In this document: piece by piece, positions 50,685 through 61,554 of the stretch
Layout of the letters: the number at the start of each line of letters is the position of its first letter
How positions within the stretch are numbered: position 1 is the first letter of the stretch
Origin: Candidatus Gillettellia adelgis
Lineage (GTDB): Bacteria; Pseudomonadota; Gammaproteobacteria; Enterobacterales; Enterobacteriaceae
Direction of reading: 5' to 3'
NCBI GenBank assembly: GCA_020541285.1
Contig: CP047043.1
Coordinates: forward strand, 1,178,001-1,242,000
Length of the DNA: 64,000 bases
The notes under the pieces: model-generated
The model's input: only the letters and a program-made list of their open reading frames with translations
What the model was told of the DNA's origin: nothing
Database searches by the model: none
Position numbers and translations under genes: made by a program

Positions 50685-51215
50685 TTACTGTTTCATAGCA
50701 CGTTCAAAAGCAGTAACGATTTCAGTTTTAGCTACAGTAACGTCTGCCCAACCTTCTACTTTGACCCATTTTTCTGTGTCTAAATCCTTGTAATGCTCAA
50801 AAAAATGAACAATTTTAGCACGCAATAGTTCTGACAAATCACTTACATCCTTAATATTATGGTATTCCTTGGTCAGCGTACTATGTGGCACAGCAATCAA
50901 TTTAGCATCCTTACCGGCTTCATCCATCATCTGCAGTAAACCAACTGGACGACAACGGATTACTGTACCTCGTTGCAACGGATATGGCGTCGGCACAAGT
51001 ACATCAACTGGGTCACCATCTAAAGAAAGCGTCTGATTTATATAACCATAATTGCATGGATAGAACATTGCCGTAGACATAAAACGGTCAACAAACAGTA
51101 CGCCAGTATCCTTATCGATTTCATATTTAATCGGATCAGCATGAGCTGGAATTTCAATGATAACATAAATGTCTTCCGGTAAATCTCTGCCAGCTGGAAT
51201 TAAAGTTAAACTCAT
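50685..51215 (-). CDS. ppa: inorganic pyrophosphatase
   Basis: Hydrolyses pyrophosphate, driving biosynthetic reactions. The start at 51215 ([17 protein letters not shown]) matches E. coli and gives exactly 176 residues; the frame is open upstream for 68 codons, but those are unrelated. An AAGGA precedes this ATG. The active-site signature [12 protein letters not shown] (family I, Asp triad) is intact, as are [12 protein letters not shown] and the FFEHYKDL segment. Confidence 0.98.
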   Translation of the reverse strand: MSLTLIPAGRDLPEDIYVIIEIPAHADPIKYEIDKDTGVLFVDRFMSTAMFYPCNYGYINQTLSLDGDPVDVLVPTPYPLQRGTVIRCRPVGLLQMMDEAGKDAKLIAVPHSTLTKEYHNIKDVSDLSELLRAKIVHFFEHYKDLDTEKWVKVEGWADVTVAKTEIVTAFERAMKQ

Positions 51216-51297
51216 ATCAGTTATCCTTAATCTTATCGAAAAAGCAAAAGCAACGATTATTCCTGTATTTGCAAGGAATAAAGATAAACACATAGAA

Positions 51298-51618
51298 TCA
51301 GGAAAATGTAATACTCTTACCGACCTGCATACTAACTGCCTTACTGAGCACACAATAAAAAGACTGATCAGTACGATCACACAGCCACCTACCTTCACAA
51401 TAATTGAAGTGATAACCATTCATGTTGGTAGCCAACCATATTTGATGGCGTGCTTCTTGGCTGTTTATGATAATTTTTCTTCCGTTTTTAACACTTATCG
51501 TCATTGTACTACCATGAGTTTCATAATCAATATCCACATTACCAGAGAAATTATCTAGAGTCTCTTCAATATTAAGTATTAACTGGTCAACTAAATGATA
51601 AAACTTTCGATTGTTCAT
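51298..51618 (-). CDS. cyaY: frataxin-like iron-sulfur assembly protein CyaY
   Basis: Bacterial frataxin; regulates iron-sulfur cluster assembly on IscS/IscU. The ATG at 51618 ([13 protein letters not shown]) gives 106 residues, equal to E. coli; a TTG two codons earlier is less likely. Conserved core: [17 protein letters not shown] and [15 protein letters not shown]. The N-terminal helix is less acidic than in E. coli (asparagines replace several Asp/Glu), which could weaken iron binding. It lies divergent to lptM and dapF, as in E. coli. Confidence 0.95.
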   Translation of the reverse strand: MNNRKFYHLVDQLILNIEETLDNFSGNVDIDYETHGSTMTISVKNGRKIIINSQEARHQIWLATNMNGYHFNYCEGRWLCDRTDQSFYCVLSKAVSMQVGKSITFS

Positions 51619-51696
51619 GCTCAATGCCTATTGATTTTTATGATTTACCTGCGATTATAGAGAGATTAGTTGTATAAACTATAGGCATTAATATCA

Positions 51697-51810
51697 ATGC
51701 ACACACTAACACGCTATATACTCCTAGCAGTGCTACTCGCTGATCTCTCTGGTTGTGGCCTGAAAGGCCCATTGTACTTTCCTGCTGACAATCCTATTAG
51801 TGCAAACTAG
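51697..51810 (+). CDS. lptM: minimal LptM (YifL) lipoprotein
   Basis: A 37-codon gene. It encodes a lipoprotein signal peptide (MHTLTRYILLAVLLADLSGC; lipobox LSGC, lipidated Cys20) followed by GLKGPLYFPADNPISAN. E. coli LptM (67 residues) also matures to CGLKGPLYFP; that part binds the LptDE translocon and promotes correct LptD disulfides, while the rest is dispensable-looking linker. Here only the core remains. Position is exactly that of E. coli: between divergent cyaY and dapF. No strong Shine-Dalgarno is visible. Confidence 0.85.
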   Translation: MHTLTRYILLAVLLADLSGCGLKGPLYFPADNPISAN

Positions 51811-51947
51811 AAATATCTCTTATTTTAACGGGCTTAAAATATAAAAATACTCATTGTTAAGAAAAACAATCAATAAACGATTGGAATCTACCTAGATGCT
51901 ATTAACCTATGTCAGCAGTATGCCATGATAGATGGTGGAGTTATAAG

Positions 51948-52772
51948 ATGCAATTTTCTAAAATGCACGGCCTTGGAAACGACTTTATGCTGGTTGATGC
52001 TGTGACGCAACATGTCCATTTTTCACCTCAATTAATCCGTAAATTATCTGATCGGCACCGGGGAATAGGCTTTGATCAATTACTGGTCATCGAGCCACCT
52101 TCCGATCCTAAAGTAGATTTTCACTATCGCATCTTTAATGCGGATGGCAGTGAAGTGACCCAGTGTGGCAACGGCGCCCGCTGTTTTGCACGTTTTGTAT
52201 ACCTCAAAGGGTTGACTAATAAGCGTGAGATCCGAATCAGCACCCAGAATAAATGCATGGTGCTCAACCTTAATAGCAACGATCAAGTGTCTGTTAATAT
52301 GGGGGAACCTAATTTTGATCCACAGGCAGTGCCATTCCGTGCGACACAAGCCAAAAAGATTTATATCATTCGTGCTAGAGAACATGCTGTACTATGTAGC
52401 GTAGTATCAATGGGCAACCCACATTGTATTGTGCAAGTAGATGACATACACACCCCTAAAGTATTACTGCTTGGACCCCTATTAGAAAAGCATGAACGTT
52501 TTCCTGAAAAAGCTAACGTTGGCTTCGTACAAGTGGTCAGTCACGAACATATCAAGCTGCGCGTCTATGAACGTGGTCGCGGTGAAACAAAATCGTGTGG
52601 AAGCGGTGCTTGTGCAGCGGTAGCAGTTGGTATTCATCAGAAACTATTATCTGAATCAGTGCGTGTAGAATTACCGGGTGGTAGTTTACATATCCATTGG
52701 AAAGGGCCAGGTAACTCGCTGTTTATGAAGGGTCCAGCAACTCATATTTATGATGGATTTATTCAGTTATAA
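51948..52772 (+). CDS. dapF: diaminopimelate epimerase
   Basis: Converts LL-DAP to meso-DAP for peptidoglycan and lysine. The ATG at 51948 ([13 protein letters not shown]), preceded by GGTGGAG, gives 274 residues as in E. coli; the longer frame starting at 51909 is not supported. The two catalytic cysteines are Cys73 (CGNGARCF) and Cys217 (CGSGACAA). It follows lptM by 137 bp. The pathway needs succinyl-CoA at the DapD step, which links it to retention of sucCD. Confidence 0.97.
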   Translation: MQFSKMHGLGNDFMLVDAVTQHVHFSPQLIRKLSDRHRGIGFDQLLVIEPPSDPKVDFHYRIFNADGSEVTQCGNGARCFARFVYLKGLTNKREIRISTQNKCMVLNLNSNDQVSVNMGEPNFDPQAVPFRATQAKKIYIIRAREHAVLCSVVSMGNPHCIVQVDDIHTPKVLLLGPLLEKHERFPEKANVGFVQVVSHEHIKLRVYERGRGETKSCGSGACAAVAVGIHQKLLSESVRVELPGGSLHIHWKGPGNSLFMKGPATHIYDGFIQL

Positions 52773-53454
52773 AAAATATAGCAGGGAAGAATATCATCAC
52801 ACATTGCAATGAGTGATGATATTGTCATGTAGTTTCTTCTAAAAGAAGATATTTATTTTTGAAGATACGTAAAATTAAATAACTGTGTACTCCTTCTCCG
52901 ATATACAATTATGTATCTCTAGTAATGTAACACCAATGTATTGAGAACATCCAAAAACTCTTAGTAGAGGTCATTACCTCTATTAAGATTGTCAACCAAA
53001 ATCTACAAACTTTATTAAGTTGTCTTATTATCATTAATGACTTACAGAACATGATACAGTGTTTTAGTGCAGCATACGCAACTTTAAATATTCCGGTTTT
53101 ATGATAGCTGACTTATTTATTTTTATAACATTATCGCACTATTTTATTTCACATACGTGACTCCAATAAGAGTGATATGCTCAGTATGAATGATTAAGCA
53201 TGTAAGTCATGCTCAAGATTTCTTTAGTTATGAGATAGATATAAGTATCTGCATCTATTACTGATAAGATCAACAAGAAAGTACAGTAATCTTGCTAATG
53301 CTTGATGATCTAAATACATGAGCTATATTAGTATTTACTAACATCAATATCGGCAATTTTCTATTAATCATCATAGATAATAATAGATTAATTAACACAT
53401 ATACTATGCATAGTACTTGAAAAGAAAGAATCAAACGTATGAACTCACTTACAA
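52773..53454. other. intergenic between dapF and the xerC relic
   Basis: No supported gene. E. coli has yigA here; nothing like it is readable. Confidence 0.5.
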
Positions 53455-54297
53455 TGAGTTCGAAACAACCCGTCAATACTTTATTCAGTATTTACACCGA
53501 AATACTCAACTTAGAGCCACTAACCACTCTCCATTCGTATTACCTAAAGAGGTAAATGTGCCTCGCGAAACATATAAATAGCAGAAATTAGACGGTAATA
53601 TAGCATATTGCAGTCGTGGAGATAATCTATTATCATTCATAAGCATAGTGCTAAGTTTTCATGTCTCACAAGTTTTCTGGAGCAGTTGGTTAACTAGTCT
53701 GTACTATATAACACCCTCTAACAAACACCCTTATATCTAAAAAGATGTTAGTATCTTTTAAAATATTCATATTAATCAAGCACATTGATTACTACATGTT
53801 CATGTTAATAATGCAATGATTATGCACAATCACTCTACATTCAAAGATAATATGAATAATAGTATAATGATTGTTCACTATTACAAAGTAAGTGTTTACT
53901 ATATTAGTATAACGGTGATCAAGTTTTCTCTGATAAGTATTATACTTATAAGCCCAAGGTTTTACGGGTCGATAGAAACCCTCCCTAATCATCATACTAA
54001 ATTAGTATATACATACTGTTCAGGATAGAGAAAGATGCCATCTTCCGCATAACTAAAAGATTAAAATTTTGGCATAACATATAAACACACCTGTTTATTA
54101 GGACGTCAATATCTATATTTATCTAAAAACCGCGAGTTTAATGAATTATTTATATACTAAAATCTAAGCAACACCAATTATCAGCATATGTTTTTATCCA
54201 GATAACCTGACTAGCAGCAAGATTTACACTTAATGTCATTCTTAATGTTCGGAAAAATATGCGATGTCATCCATCCGTAAACTCAACAAGGAAATCG
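53455..54297 (+). pseudogene. xerC: decayed tyrosine recombinase XerC
   Basis: The relic lies where E. coli has xerC, between dapF and yigB and running into the yigB start. The N-terminal part reads LFSIYTEILNLEPLTTLHSYYLKR (split here: LFSIYTEILNLE, PLTTLHSYYLKR; E. coli [22 protein letters not shown]). Near the C-terminus EFNELFIY, stop (54158-54160), NLSNTN matches VQELLGHANLSTTQ, followed after a gap by DVIHP, stop (54278-54280), matching DAAHPRAKRGK. The GHA segment next to the catalytic residues is destroyed. The middle is not readable. Not functional. Confidence 0.8.
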
Positions 54298-54299
54298 TG

Positions 54300-55016
54300 A
54301 TGTATTACTACCGTTCTCTTCGCCCGCTAGCAGCTCTAACCTTTGATTTAGATGACACACTTTATGACAATCACCCGGTCATTAGAAAAACCGAGCAGAA
54401 AGCAGTAGCTTTTTTACAAAAATATCATCCTAGACTAATTAACTTCCAAGTGGCAGATTTATACCGTTTACGTCGGAAACTACGTAAAAAAGAGCCAGAG
54501 ATTTATCACGATGTCACGAGGTGGAGATGGCGTGCTATCCATCTGGCACTTAGCCAGCATGGTCTATGCAATACTGCATCTACTATAGGTGCGAATCACA
54601 CAATGCAACATTTCGCACTGTGGAGAAGCCAAATCGAGGTGCCATCGGAGACGCATACTACTCTCGCAGCCCTAAGGGAACGCTATCCACTAGCGGCAAT
54701 CACAAATGGCAATGCCGACATATCTTTATGTGGATTAGCCGATTACTTTCAATTCGTGCTTCGTGCCGGTCTAGATGGTCGTGCTAAACCTTATCAGGAC
54801 ATGTACCAGTTAGCTAGTCAGCGTCTTGGCGTTGTAGCTGGGAAAATTCTCCATGTAGGTGATAATCTGAATACTGATATCGCTGGTGCATTACATTCGG
54901 GTTTTCAAGCCTGCTGGATTAATGAAGATCATCGTTGTTTTATACAAACCGTCCAACCCCACTTATTGCCGCATATTGTAATTCCACGGTTAGAATCACT
55001 AGTAACATTACTATAA
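54300..55016 (+). CDS. yigB: HAD-family phosphatase YigB
   Basis: HAD hydrolase; E. coli YigB acts as an FMN/5-amino-6-ribitylamino-uracil phosphate phosphatase in riboflavin metabolism. The ATG at 54300 (MYYYRSLRPLAALTFDLDDTLYDN), preceded by AAGGA, gives 238 residues as in E. coli; the frame continues 12 codons upstream without support. HAD motifs: I FDLDDTLYDN with nucleophile Asp (about residue 17), II ITNGN, III RAKPYQDMY (Lys), IV HVGDNLNTDIAGA. It precedes uvrD by 79 bp, as in E. coli. Confidence 0.95.
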   Translation: MYYYRSLRPLAALTFDLDDTLYDNHPVIRKTEQKAVAFLQKYHPRLINFQVADLYRLRRKLRKKEPEIYHDVTRWRWRAIHLALSQHGLCNTASTIGANHTMQHFALWRSQIEVPSETHTTLAALRERYPLAAITNGNADISLCGLADYFQFVLRAGLDGRAKPYQDMYQLASQRLGVVAGKILHVGDNLNTDIAGALHSGFQACWINEDHRCFIQTVQPHLLPHIVIPRLESLVTLL

Positions 55017-55095
55017 TTCTTCATTATAAACACATACATATTCTAATATAGACTTATCTCTTAGAGACTTCTTTAACTAATACTCATTAGCGCCT

Positions 55096-57258
55096 ATGGA
55101 CACTGCCAATATATTCAACAATCTAAATGAAAAACAACGTCAAGCTGTTACAGCACCGCTCTGTAATTTATCAGTTATAGCCGGCGCAGGCAGTGGAAAA
55201 ACTAGGGTACTAGTACATCGCATTGCCTGGCTATTGTCCGTAGAGCATTGTCCAGCATCTTCAATCATGGCGGTGACTTTTACTAACAAAGCTTCAGAGG
55301 AAATGCGTCATCGTATTGAATGTTTAAGCGGTGATCAACTGAGTGACATGTGGATCGGTACCTTCCATGGTCTAGCACATCGCTTGCTACGTGCACATTA
55401 TATAGAAGCTAATTTACCGAAGGATTTTCAGATTTTAGATAGCACAGATCAACTACGTCTAATAAAACGTATAATTAACTTTTTGAATATTAATGAAATG
55501 CAATTAACATCGCGGCAGGCTATATGGTACATTAATAAAATAAAAGATGAAAATTTTCGCTCGCAACACATTAAGTGTTCTAATAACCCAATCGACGTCG
55601 TTTGGCGGCGTATTTATCAAGCGTATCAAGAGATTTGTGATCGTTCAGGACTAGTTGACTTCACCGAATTATTGCTGCGCGCTCACGCGCTTTGGTTGAA
55701 TAAACCTCATATTCTTCATGATTATCGCAAGCGATTTACCAATATTCTAGTTGATGAGTTCCAAGATATTAATAATATCCAATATGCTTGGATCCATCTA
55801 CTTGCCGATAACAATAGCAATGTAATGATCGTTGGCGATGATGACCAATCAATCTATAGCTGGCGTGGCGCACAAATTAAAAATATGCGACGTTTTCTAC
55901 AAGACTTTCCTAGTGCAAAAACCATCCGTCTAGAACAAAACTATCGCTCGACCAGCAACATCCTGAAAGCGGCTAACACACTTATCGCTTACAATGATGA
56001 ACGTATAGAAAAAAATCTATGGACAGATAGGGACCAAGGTAAGCCCATTTTAATCTACTGTGCTGACAATGAGCTTAATGAGGCATGGTTCGTGGTTAAC
56101 CGTATCAAAATTTGGAGGGATAATGGTGGTACATTAAACGACTGCGCAATTCTTTATCGCAATAACACCCAATCTAGAGTGCTAGAAGAAATGTTGTTAC
56201 AATCTAATATGTCATACCATATTTACGGTGGTCATCGATTCTTTGAGCGCCAGGAAATTAAAGATGTTATGGCTTACTTGCGTTTAATATCTAATTGCAA
56301 TGACGATACAGCTTTTGAGCGGATAATTAATATCCCAACACGTGGTATTGGCAGACAAACCCTTGACATAATACGTAAAACAGCACGCAATAATAAGCTC
56401 ACAATGTGGCAAGCAACACAACAGCTTCTGCACAAAAAAACACTCGATGTCCGTGCAATCTCTACCCTACAACGCTTTATTACATTAATAAATTCATTGA
56501 CGTCTGACATTATAAACATGCCACTTCATATCCAAACTAAACATGTAATTCACAAATCTGGATTATTTTTAATGTATCAACAAAAAAAAGATAAAAATAG
56601 CCAAGCCTATCTTGAAAACCTAGAAGAACTAGTGACAGCGACGCAGCAATATAATCATCAAAATAACAATCACAATTTAACGCCGATGCAAGCATTTTTA
56701 TCGCACGCAGCATTGGAAGCGAGCAATAACCAAGCTAGCATCTATCAGGACACGGTAAAATTAATGACTTTACACTCATCTAAGGGATTAGAGTTTCCGT
56801 CGGTATTTATCGTGGGTATGGAAGAAGGCATGTTCCCTAACCAAATGTTATGTAGTAACAGCGACCAGTTAGAGGAAGAGCGTCGCCTAGCCTATGTAGG
56901 TATAACACGTGCAATGCAGCAGTTAACGCTGACTTACACTAAAATGCGCCATCTTTACGGTATCGAAGTCTGTCACAGACCTTCTCGCTTTATTAAGGAA
57001 TTACCAAAAAGTTGCATAAAAGAAATACCTCTGCACACTAACCTGTCACATCGAATCGATCATTATCATACCAATATATCTATAAATGATAACTATACCG
57101 GCTACAAACACGGCCAACGCGTAAAACACTCTAAATTTGGTGAAGGTATCATCATAAAACTAGAAGGTCACGGCAAGCATAGCCGCTTGAAAATTGCTTT
57201 TCCAATATACGGGGTGAAATGGTTTGTAGTCGCGCATACCTGCCTAAAAATACTATAA
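55096..57258 (+). CDS. uvrD: DNA helicase II UvrD
   Basis: 3'-5' SF1 helicase for nucleotide-excision and mismatch repair. 720 residues, as in E. coli. Walker A GAGSGKTRVLVHR (motif I, about 29-41), motif II VDEFQDINNIQ, motif III GDDDQSIYSWRG, motif IV LEQNYRST, motif V TLHSSKGLEFPSVFIVGMEEGMFP, motif VI EERRLAYVGITRA. The C-terminal tudor-like region with GYKHGQRVKHSKFGEGIIIKLEG is intact. An A8 tract near 56582 is a possible slippage site. mutH, a partner gene adjacent to ygdQ in E. coli, is not seen next to ygdQ here. Confidence 0.98.
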   Translation: MDTANIFNNLNEKQRQAVTAPLCNLSVIAGAGSGKTRVLVHRIAWLLSVEHCPASSIMAVTFTNKASEEMRHRIECLSGDQLSDMWIGTFHGLAHRLLRAHYIEANLPKDFQILDSTDQLRLIKRIINFLNINEMQLTSRQAIWYINKIKDENFRSQHIKCSNNPIDVVWRRIYQAYQEICDRSGLVDFTELLLRAHALWLNKPHILHDYRKRFTNILVDEFQDINNIQYAWIHLLADNNSNVMIVGDDDQSIYSWRGAQIKNMRRFLQDFPSAKTIRLEQNYRSTSNILKAANTLIAYNDERIEKNLWTDRDQGKPILIYCADNELNEAWFVVNRIKIWRDNGGTLNDCAILYRNNTQSRVLEEMLLQSNMSYHIYGGHRFFERQEIKDVMAYLRLISNCNDDTAFERIINIPTRGIGRQTLDIIRKTARNNKLTMWQATQQLLHKKTLDVRAISTLQRFITLINSLTSDIINMPLHIQTKHVIHKSGLFLMYQQKKDKNSQAYLENLEELVTATQQYNHQNNNHNLTPMQAFLSHAALEASNNQASIYQDTVKLMTLHSSKGLEFPSVFIVGMEEGMFPNQMLCSNSDQLEEERRLAYVGITRAMQQLTLTYTKMRHLYGIEVCHRPSRFIKELPKSCIKEIPLHTNLSHRIDHYHTNISINDNYTGYKHGQRVKHSKFGEGIIIKLEGHGKHSRLKIAFPIYGVKWFVVAHTCLKIL

Positions 57259-57644
57259 GGCCATAATAACGAACACTTTAAGTTAACCTATATAACTAAA
57301 ATCAGGAACATTAGATCTTAACTACCAAAGTACATCGAATGTACTCTTAGCTACAGTATTTGAGATGTTTGCCTCACTAAAGACACGTTTTATTAAACCT
57401 TAAAGTTAATCTTACTGAATTTATAGAATTCACAAAAATCTAACGTATATACAGCTTAAGATATTTTTTAATTATTTAAAGAATATATAACTAGAATCTA
57501 TTAAAATCATGCGTGATTATCTTGACTTCTATTTTAATATCCTATGCACATATCAAAAAACAACAACATTTTAATATGTAATACCATGAATCTAGAATCA
57601 TAAAATTATCATACATGATCAATATTTAACCATTCTGTTTAAAA
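57259..57644. other. intergenic between uvrD and tRNA-Arg
   Basis: About 390 bp. E. coli has corA after uvrD; none is readable. A weak AACCATT/AATGGTT inverted repeat at about 57628-57649 overlaps the tRNA 3' end and lacks a T tract. Confidence 0.5.
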
Positions 57645-57721
57645 TGGTACGCCCTATAGGATTTGAACCTATGACCTACAGCTTAGAAGGCTGTGGCTCT
57701 ATCCAACTGAGCTAAGGGCGC
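57645..57721 (-). tRNA. argU: tRNA-Arg(UCU), decodes AGA/AGG
   Basis: A 77-nt tRNA with encoded CCA. The acceptor stem has seven pairs (GCGCCCT with AGGGCGT, the first a G-U type pair). The D arm TAGCTCAGTTGGATAGAGC, anticodon loop CTTCTAA with TCT, and T-loop TTCAAAT are canonical. In E. coli argU lies near folD and cysS, as here. In this AT-rich genome AGA should be a common arginine codon, so the tRNA is likely essential. Confidence 0.97.
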
Positions 57722-57747
57722 ACTAAATTTTTAAGTCTCTTAAATAA

Positions 57748-57775
57748 ATTATACGATCAATATTTATTGAGTCAA
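57748..57775 (-). promoter_or_regulatory. sigma70 promoter of tRNA-Arg
   Basis: On the minus strand, -35 TTGACT (57775-57770) and a perfect -10 TATAAT (57753-57748) are separated by 16 bp. Transcription would start near 57741, leaving about a 20-nt 5' leader for RNase P. It is the best-formed promoter I can see in the window. Confidence 0.85.
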
Positions 57776-58025
57776 TGTCTTTTAATAGCGTTATTATTAT
57801 AGACAGTATGATGGCTAATTTATAAACTCATCCGTACGTTATCATATAAACGCTACTATGCAATTTAGATAGCAAGTAAGTGCGCGTATAGTTAATAACA
57901 GAAAAAACAGATTATATTATTGATAAAATACATCATTTATAATAAAAAATTAGTGAATAATAGTATATTTATCTTTTAAATGAATAGCATTATTCTTACT
58001 TCTTAAATGATGGGTATTATCACTA

Positions 58026-58895
58026 ATGACAGCAACAATTCTTAACGGCACAAGCATTGCACAGCAAGTGAAAAATAAAGTGGCTGAGCAAATCAAAAAA
58101 CGCTTGTTAACTGGTAAACGCGCTCCAGGTCTGGCGGTAGTACTAGTTGGTAAAAATCCAGCCTCACAGATTTACGTTGCTAGTAAACATCACGCCTGCA
58201 ATGAAGCAGGCGTGATTTCTCGTACCTACAATTTACCTGCCACCACTAGTGAACCTGAACTACTAGCATTAATTGATCAATTAAATACTGATTTAGAAAT
58301 TGATGGCATTCTATTACAATTGCCTCTACCCGCTAGTCTTAATACTATAAAAGTATTAGAACGCATCCATCCAAAAAAAGATATTGATGGTTTTCATCCT
58401 TATAATATTGGCCGTCTATGTCAACGCATACCTACACTACGGCCATGTACCTCACAGGGTGTGATCACTCTACTCGAGCGTTATAACATTGATACTTATG
58501 GCCTCAATGCTTTGGTAGTTGGTGCTTCTAACATTGTTGGCCTACCGATGAGTATGGAGTTACTATTAGCCGGTTGTACCACTACGATTACCCATCGATT
58601 CACCAAGAATTTATGTTATCATGTTAAAAGCACTGATCTTCTAATTGTAGCAGTCGGTAAGCCAGGTTTTATTCCTGGTCACTGGATCAAACCAGGCGCT
58701 ATTGTCATAGATGTTGGGATAAATCGTCTAGAAAATGGAAAAGTAGTGGGTGATATAGATTTTCTCACTGCCAGAAAACGTGCCTCTTACATCACACCGG
58801 TGCCAGGCGGTGTTGGACCAATGACTGTTGCTATGCTCCTACAGAATACTCTTCAAGCTTGCATAGGGGCATCAAAATTAGAGTATTCATTCTAA
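58026..58895 (+). CDS. folD: methylenetetrahydrofolate dehydrogenase/cyclohydrolase
   Basis: Bifunctional enzyme interconverting 5,10-methylene-THF and 10-formyl-THF, supplying C1 units for purines and formyl-Met. 289 residues (E. coli 288). Active-site Tyr50 and Lys54 (SQIYVASK), [10 protein letters not shown] with Asp121, and the [19 protein letters not shown]-binding turn are intact. It ends with [14 protein letters not shown], the family C-terminal signature. Confidence 0.97.
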   Translation: MTATILNGTSIAQQVKNKVAEQIKKRLLTGKRAPGLAVVLVGKNPASQIYVASKHHACNEAGVISRTYNLPATTSEPELLALIDQLNTDLEIDGILLQLPLPASLNTIKVLERIHPKKDIDGFHPYNIGRLCQRIPTLRPCTSQGVITLLERYNIDTYGLNALVVGASNIVGLPMSMELLLAGCTTTITHRFTKNLCYHVKSTDLLIVAVGKPGFIPGHWIKPGAIVIDVGINRLENGKVVGDIDFLTARKRASYITPVPGGVGPMTVAMLLQNTLQACIGASKLEYSF

Positions 58896-59157
58896 ATAAG
58901 GACAGCAGAGATGTTAGTACAGGTGATTACTGGAGTGTTACTCTGTATCATCCATGATAGTATTAAGACATATGCATAAGAAAGCTTGAAAATAACATAC
59001 CCTAACCATAGAACCTGTAAAGATACAAGTCAAGCTCTCACCCTAAAAGCTATAAAATTAGTTCCAACAAATTGGTCGCATTACATAGGAATAGACTAAT
59101 AGTTAAAACATACCAAAAATCACTAAAGATCATTGACTGTTCACAAGCCAATTCGTT
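58896..59157. other. intergenic between folD and the left repeat arm
   Basis: No gene seen. A 63-codon ORF at 59133-59324 overlaps the repeat arm and is not conserved in the other arm. Confidence 0.5.
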
Positions 59158-59697
59158 TTTTATCTAAATTCTACTCATCAGCAGAAACAATAATAACGCT
59201 AGGACTCTTAATTACAGACACTATGATTAAAAAGTATAATTGCATAAAATCTATCTCATTTTATAGAAGCGAGTACTTCAGTTGCACTACTAAAACTGTT
59301 TATATTCATACATTTATATATTAGTTATTAATAGCATTAAATCATAACTCAGATGAGATAACATGCAAACAATTAGAACTCCGATGGGTATTTGTACATC
59401 TTAAATTATAATGTATATACACCATTATTAAGACTAATTAACGAATAAATATTCATTGAATCTCTTGTTTATAACATTATCGCTAATGATGACACTCTTA
59501 GGTATAAGAGGATTGTTTATTCTTCTAGGTTAATAAGCATGACAGTGTAAAGACATGGTTAAAGTTAACAAAACTACAAAGGAGCATATTAAAGAAATTA
59601 CCCTATTCATTCATCGTGTGCCTGTATAACATACAAAAAGCATCACATATAACGACATGCTTTTCGAAAAATGTAGATTATAACAAGCAGAATAACC
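59158..59697 (+). repeat. left arm of a ~540 bp inverted repeat flanking cysS
   Basis: The arm is repeated in inverse orientation at 61970-62507. The core at 59301-59468 is identical over 168 bp to 62195-62362. From about 59281 to 59630 there are about 8 mismatches plus a 2-base indel (about 98% identity); toward both ends identity falls to roughly 80-85% with small indels. The content is non-coding as far as I can tell; a short frame starting MVKVNKTTKEHIKEITLF lies in both arms but is cut short in this one. Confidence 0.95.
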
Positions 59698-60168
59698 GTA
59701 TCTATATAAACACTATAGATGTCCTGCAATTAAATAGTATAATTAAAAGGATTAATGTTAATGCCTCGATGCTACAGTATATACCCCTAAGTTAAGATGG
59801 TATCTATTAAATGTTATAGTGAACCGTTTAGTTATTAAACACTGAACTATATAGTAGATAATATCTATAGTTGACCTAAATTGGTGTTTTATCAGTATCC
59901 TCATGATTGTAGAATATTTTTTATGAACATCAAGTATGTTAGATAGTTATATGTATAAAGCTAAGTTAGCAATCGCGATATGACAGGTAATGGATATAAA
60001 ATATCTGTATTGTCACATCTGTTTATAATTACCTTCATTATTTTACAAGATAGGTAAGTAAACGTGCATTATCTTACGCTGAAGCTGACTACCAGTTGAA
60101 TTCACTAACTAAAGTTTATTGCACCCTTATTGCTCTTTGTATTGTCATTTGGACTATGGAATGCCTCA
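59698..60168. other. spacer between left arm and cysS
   Basis: About 470 bp. ppiB is divergent to cysS here in E. coli; no trace is readable. Nothing else recognised. Confidence 0.5.
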
Positions 60169-61554
60169 ATGCTAAAGATTTTTAATACCTTCAGTCGTAA
60201 AAAAGAAGAGTTTAAATCCATTAATCTAAAAGAAGTTGGTATGTATGTGTGTGGAGTAACTCTTTACGATTTATGCCATATTGGTCATGCACGTACCTTT
60301 GTCGCCTTTGATGTAGTAGCACGTTATTTACGTTATTTAGGTTATACCCTTTATTATGTCCGTAACGTTACTGATATCGATGATAAAATTATCCAACGTG
60401 CAGCAGAAAATTTTGAAACTTACAATCAACTAACCGAACGTATGTTGGCGGAAATGCATGTTGATTTTGATGCTTTGTTAATTGAACGCCCGGATAAAGA
60501 ACCACGAGCTACTCAACATATTGCTGAAATCATTGAAATCATTAAGCGCTTAATACATCGTAAGCATGCCTATATAGCTAGCAATGCTGATGTGATGTTC
60601 TCTGTTAGCAGCGATCCAAAATACGGTATTCTATCAAGACAAGCGTTAAAGGCACTGCAACCTGGTGCACGCATTAAGATTAAAAATGTTAAGCATAATC
60701 CAATGGATTTTGTGTTGTGGAAAATATCAAAACCAGGTGATCCAAGTTGGAAATCACCCTGGGGAATGGGTCGTCCTGGTTGGCATATCGAATGTTCTGC
60801 CATGAATAGTAAAGCACTAGGTAGCTGCTTTGATATTCATGGTGGTGGTTCGGATTTAATCTTCCCACATCATGAGAATGAGATTGCTCAATCTAGTTGT
60901 GTATATGAAAATAGTTACGTTAATTACTGGATGCACTCTGGCATGGTAATGATAAATAAAGAAAAAATATCTAAATCTCTAGATAACTTTTTTACTATTC
61001 GCAATATACTAAGCAATCATGATGCTGAAACAGTCCGTTACTTTTTAATGTCCAGTCATTATCGTAGCCAGCTAAATTATAGCGAAGCTAACTTAAATCA
61101 GGCACGTAATGGGCTGGAAAGGTTGTATACTGCTTTACGTGGTACAGATTTTTCTGCTATTCCGGTTAAAGGAAGTAGTTTTGAAGCACGCTTCCGTGAA
61201 GCGATGGACGATGATTTTAATACTCCAGAGGCTTACTCAGAATTATTTAAACTGGCGCATGAAATCAATCGCCTTAAACATAAAGATAAAGTGGCGGCCA
61301 ACCGAATGGCGGCAGTAATGCGTAACTTAGCAAAGGTCTTGGGCCTGTTACAACAACCACCGGAACAGTTCCTGAAAAATAAAGTACGAGTTAATGGTAT
61401 TGAAAAAATAAAAATTGAAGCGTTAATTAAACAGCGTGATAAAGCACGAGCATCAAAAGAGTGGATTTTAGCAGATGCTGCACGTGACCAACTAATAGAG
61501 ATGAATATTCTTCTTGAAGATGGGCCGCAAGGTACCACTTGGCGTTTCAAGTAA
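60169..61554 (+). CDS. cysS: cysteinyl-tRNA synthetase
   Basis: Charges tRNA-Cys. The ATG at 60169 ([15 protein letters not shown]) gives 461 residues, exactly E. coli's length; the frame is open 13 codons upstream but unrelated. HIGH is at 37-40. The zinc ligands Cys28, Cys209, His234 and Glu238 are all present. The KMSKS loop is KISKS (266-270). The C-terminal anticodon-binding helices and GPQGTTWR end are intact. The gene sits inside a 2.3 kb unique segment bounded by long inverted repeats, so its orientation could switch by recombination. In E. coli cysS and folD are also near each other. Confidence 0.97.
   Translation: MLKIFNTFSRKKEEFKSINLKEVGMYVCGVTLYDLCHIGHARTFVAFDVVARYLRYLGYTLYYVRNVTDIDDKIIQRAAENFETYNQLTERMLAEMHVDFDALLIERPDKEPRATQHIAEIIEIIKRLIHRKHAYIASNADVMFSVSSDPKYGILSRQALKALQPGARIKIKNVKHNPMDFVLWKISKPGDPSWKSPWGMGRPGWHIECSAMNSKALGSCFDIHGGGSDLIFPHHENEIAQSSCVYENSYVNYWMHSGMVMINKEKISKSLDNFFTIRNILSNHDAETVRYFLMSSHYRSQLNYSEANLNQARNGLERLYTALRGTDFSAIPVKGSSFEARFREAMDDDFNTPEAYSELFKLAHEINRLKHKDKVAANRMAAVMRNLAKVLGLLQQPPEQFLKNKVRVNGIEKIKIEALIKQRDKARASKEWILADAARDQLIEMNILLEDGPQGTTWRFK

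Noticed and set aside
51216-51419. N-terminal extension of ppa
   Set aside because: The upstream codons do not match Ppa, and the internal ATG with a good ribosome-binding site gives exactly the family length. The same reasoning removed extensions of sucD, mlaF, mlaD, dapF, yigB, ibaG and cysS.
59133-59324. 63-codon ORF in the left repeat arm
   Set aside because: The frame is not preserved in the right arm despite high nucleotide identity, which argues against coding.
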